Source of the DNA: Desulfuromonadaceae bacterium
Lineage (GTDB): Bacteria > Desulfobacterota > Desulfuromonadia > Geobacterales > Pseudopelobacteraceae
Direction of reading: 5' to 3'
Length of the DNA stretch: 37,318 nt
Assembly (NCBI GenBank): GCA_028712665.1
Contig: JAQTRC010000027.1
Span: 1-37,318 of the forward strand
Within the stretch, counting starts at the first letter, position 1. Each line of letters starts with the position of its first letter. Below the pieces are notes generated by a model that worked only from the letters and a program-made list of their open reading frames with translations, did not search any database and was not told the origin of the DNA. Shown here one piece after another: positions 35,558 to 37,318 of the stretch. Both the position numbers and the translations under genes were made by a program.

Positions 35558-36559
35558 TCACGCGACACACGTAAAGTCCACCCCTTCCTCCCATCCCAGT
35601 TTTTCGGAGACCGCCCTGAACTGCTCGCGCGCTCCGCGCACGCCGATTGCGACAATCATCCTTCTGCCGGCAAGTTTCAGATCTTCAGGGCGCAAGATCT
35701 GTGCCCCGTGCAAGGTCCGCCCGATCTTGCGCGGGTCAACATCCAGCCAGTGAGAGACGCGGATACCGGCAGTCGCCATAAGTCGTTGCCAGGCCCGCGC
35801 CTCCACTCCTGCTCCGGCAATAACAACTTCGCCGATATTATTGAGAAACCCTTGAAGCAGATGGTGTAACTTGCAGGAGCGGAAGGCGCCTAAATTGTAT
35901 TGGTCCATAGTTCGGGTCGCACGTTTCGGATGGTCGCGCCAGAAAAAAAGGGTTTGGGGCAGACGGGCAAAATGGATCCCGACCGCTGCCATCCTCAGCC
36001 AGAGGTCGTAGTCTTCCGGCCAGTTCCGCTCCTTATACCCCCCCAGTTGTTCCAGAATTACCCGGCGGCTCATGATACTCGGGTGTACGAAGGGAGACTC
36101 AACAAACAGGTCACGCATGATCAGTCCGTGATCTACGAGTCTGTTTTGCCAGGTTTCGTAGGCAATCATCCCCTGTTTCAGGTTGTTGCGTGGAAAGTGC
36201 CGGAAGTTGCAGGCTACAAGGCCGGTGGTTGAATCTGCATCCAGATGGGCTGCCTGCATCTCAAGGCGCCTGGGATGACTGATGTCATCTCCGTCCATGC
36301 GTGCCAAGAGAGGGGCTTGACACTCCTCCAATCCGGCATTGAGTGCAGCAACCAGGCCGCCCCGCTCGCGCCTGATGAAGCGCACTCGACTATCCATGCG
36401 AGATGCAATATCGAGGATGCGGGGAGTTCCATCATCAGAACCGTCGTCAACCGCCACCAGTTCCCAGTCAGTCAGAGTCTGGCGGTATAGGGAGTCCAGT
36501 GCCGCCGGAAGACGGCGCTCCTCATTGCGCAGAGGCATAAGAATTGAAACATGCGGCAT
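35558..36559 (-). CDS. family 2 glycosyltransferase with C-terminal nucleotide-binding-like domain
   Basis: This is a 333-residue protein. Residues 1-240 are a GT2 (GT-A fold) transferase with VDDGSDDGT (37-45), the DxD motif at Asp89-Asp91 in ARMDGDD, and the acceptor segment WPEDYDLWLRM (180-190). No membrane span is seen. Residues about 243-333 are unlike standard GT2 enzymes. They begin EVVIAGAGVEA, then have a strand WLDVDPRKIG and ILRPEDL, which resembles a small Rossmann or PglD N-terminal-type module. GAGGT precedes the ATG. It lies upstream of DUF2288 and divergent from the Nudix gene, not near other polysaccharide genes, so its sugar and acceptor are unknown. Confidence 0.88.
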   Translation of the reverse strand: MPHVSILMPLRNEERRLPAALDSLYRQTLTDWELVAVDDGSDDGTPRILDIASRMDSRVRFIRRERGGLVAALNAGLEECQAPLLARMDGDDISHPRRLEMQAAHLDADSTTGLVACNFRHFPRNNLKQGMIAYETWQNRLVDHGLIMRDLFVESPFVHPSIMSRRVILEQLGGYKERNWPEDYDLWLRMAAVGIHFARLPQTLFFWRDHPKRATRTMDQYNLGAFRSCKLHHLLQGFLNNIGEVVIAGAGVEARAWQRLMATAGIRVSHWLDVDPRKIGRTLHGAQILRPEDLKLAGRRMIVAIGVRGAREQFRAVSEKLGWEEGVDFTCVA

Positions 36560-36591
36560 GTCGGACCTCGACTGCTTTAGTAAGTTAGAAG

Positions 36592-36620
36592 CTATTTTCT
36601 GAGTTTTCGGCAGAAAATAG
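36592..36620. promoter_or_regulatory. perfect 10-bp inverted repeat upstream of the GT2 gene
   Basis: CTATTTTCTG (36592-36601) and CAGAAAATAG (36611-36620) are perfect inverted copies with a 9-nt loop, in the 170-nt divergent region between the GT2 and Nudix genes, 33 nt from the GT2 start. No T-run follows on either strand. It could be an operator or a leader hairpin. A weak TTGACG (36668-36673) further right may be a -35 for the Nudix gene. Confidence 0.5.
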
Positions 36621-36729
36621 ATTCGTTAACGCACTTATCCCGTTTATCAGGGTAGGTAATATTTTGCTTGACGATACGATTTGGTAGGGTAAGGATGGTT
36701 ACAACCAACAGACGGGGATAATCCTACAG

Positions 36730-37318
36730 ATGACCGGAACTAAAGTCAAACAAAGCCATATTTTCGAACAGATTTCAGAGCTGCTGGGGAGTCGGGACAG
36801 TGAGACGCTGATGGATTCAGGGGGGCGTACCCTTGCCTCGGTAGCAATGATCCTGCGTCAGGCGGTTGATGATCTGGAGATACTTTTTATACAGCGGGCT
36901 GCGGATGATAATGATCCATGGTCAGGGCATATCGCATTTCCAGGGGGTAAGCTGGAAGCGGGTGAACTTGTCTGTCAAACGGCCCGGAGAGAGACCCAGG
37001 AGGAAATCGGGATTGACCTTGAAGAGGGGTGTTATCTAGGGCGCCTTTCCGATATCGTCGGCACCAATCTGCCGGTGCGGGTTTCCTGCTGTGTGTTCGG
37101 GATGGATCAAACGTCCTCTGTCCCTAAATTAAGCGATGAAGTCAGTGATGTCTTCTGGACCAGGCTCTCTGACTTGCGCGACACTGCAAGACATCTGCTG
37201 GCCGATGTCGCGTTCGATGACAGGAGGATGGAAGTTCCTGCAATCAGGCTTCCATCTGACGGTAAACCGGTACTTTGGGGTATCACGTATCGACTGTTGA
37301 TGCAGTTTCTTGAGTTGC
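36730..37318 (+). CDS. Nudix hydrolase, CoA-pyrophosphatase-like (3' end cut by window edge)
   Basis: From ATG 36730 the frame is open for 196 codons to the right edge, so the C-terminus is missing. The Nudix box is complete: GKLEAGE, seven residues, then RETQEEIGI, fitting GX5EX7REUXEEXGU, which binds the catalytic metal. The preceding WSGHIAFPGGK resembles the NudL/YeaB group (HxGxxxFPGG), which hydrolyses CoA or related nucleotide diphosphates. The ribosome-binding site is poor (GGGGA about 11 nt upstream). It reads away from the divergent GT2 gene. Nudix membership is secure; the CoA substrate is a suggestion from the motif. Confidence 0.88.
   Translation, partial: MTGTKVKQSHIFEQISELLGSRDSETLMDSGGRTLASVAMILRQAVDDLEILFIQRAADDNDPWSGHIAFPGGKLEAGELVCQTARRETQEEIGIDLEEGCYLGRLSDIVGTNLPVRVSCCVFGMDQTSSVPKLSDEVSDVFWTRLSDLRDTARHLLADVAFDDRRMEVPAIRLPSDGKPVLWGITYRLLMQFLEL

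Noticed and set aside
36644-36663. Near-palindrome around CCCGTTTATCAGGG in the GT2/Nudix gap
   Set aside because: The matching arms are only 3-5 bases and the pattern could easily be chance.

Overview
This window reads as chromosomal core DNA of a Gram-negative bacterium, most likely a deltaproteobacterium of the Geobacter/Desulfuromonadales type. That placement is an inference. It rests on the gene order (lysS, lolC/E, lolD, bamA, skp, lpxD, fabZ, lpxA, two sugar-nucleotide genes, lpxB, msbA, lpxL, waaA), on the single-domain HisB and short-form HisG, and on a K+-dependent type membrane pyrophosphatase. No phage, integrase, transposase, rRNA, tRNA or CRISPR array was recognised.

Region 1 (1-1600, minus strand): the window opens inside a RodZ-like protein (HTH, one membrane span, start of a DUF4115-like domain). 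A BrnT/BrnA toxin-antitoxin pair follows. Directly beside brnA lies a frameshifted scrap of the waaA 3' end.

Region 2 (1602-18166, minus strand): a long, tightly packed envelope run transcribed from lysS towards waaA. Many junctions are 4-nt ATGA overlaps. It encodes lipoprotein release (LolC/E, LolD), outer-membrane protein assembly (BamA, Skp), lipid A synthesis (LpxD, FabZ, LpxA, LpxB, LpxL), lipid A flipping (MsbA), a PAP2 lipid phosphatase and Kdo transfer (WaaA). An oxidoreductase/aminotransferase pair sits between lpxA and lpxB, exactly where GnnA/GnnB are found in bacteria that build lipid A on a 2,3-diamino sugar. An all-amide or mixed amide/ester lipid A is therefore predicted. lpxC, lpxH and lpxK are not in the window.

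Region 3 (18316-23992, minus strand): a six-repeat NHL beta-propeller putative lipoprotein, an RNase E/G with a long basic disordered tail, and a K+-dependent type H+/Na+-translocating pyrophosphatase with a clear terminator.

Region 4 (23993-30828): a divergent intergenic region carrying 15-bp tandem repeats, then a CpoB/YbgF-like lipoprotein on the plus strand. On the minus strand come hisB, hisC, hisD, a small lipoprotein gene, hisG and murA (transcribed in the order murA to hisB). cpoB and hisB converge on a shared bidirectional terminator.

Region 5 (30831-37318): a plus-strand two-gene signalling operon, a large hybrid histidine kinase overlapping a REC-HD-GYP response regulator. Then a minus-strand pair, a GT2 glycosyltransferase with an extra C-terminal nucleotide-binding-like domain and a DUF2288 protein. 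Last is a Nudix hydrolase that runs off the right edge.

The points most worth following up are the gnnA/gnnB insertion in the lpx operon, the waaA scrap flanking brnTA, the tandem repeats upstream of hppA/cpoB, and a small Shine-Dalgarno-led ORF coupled to hisG.
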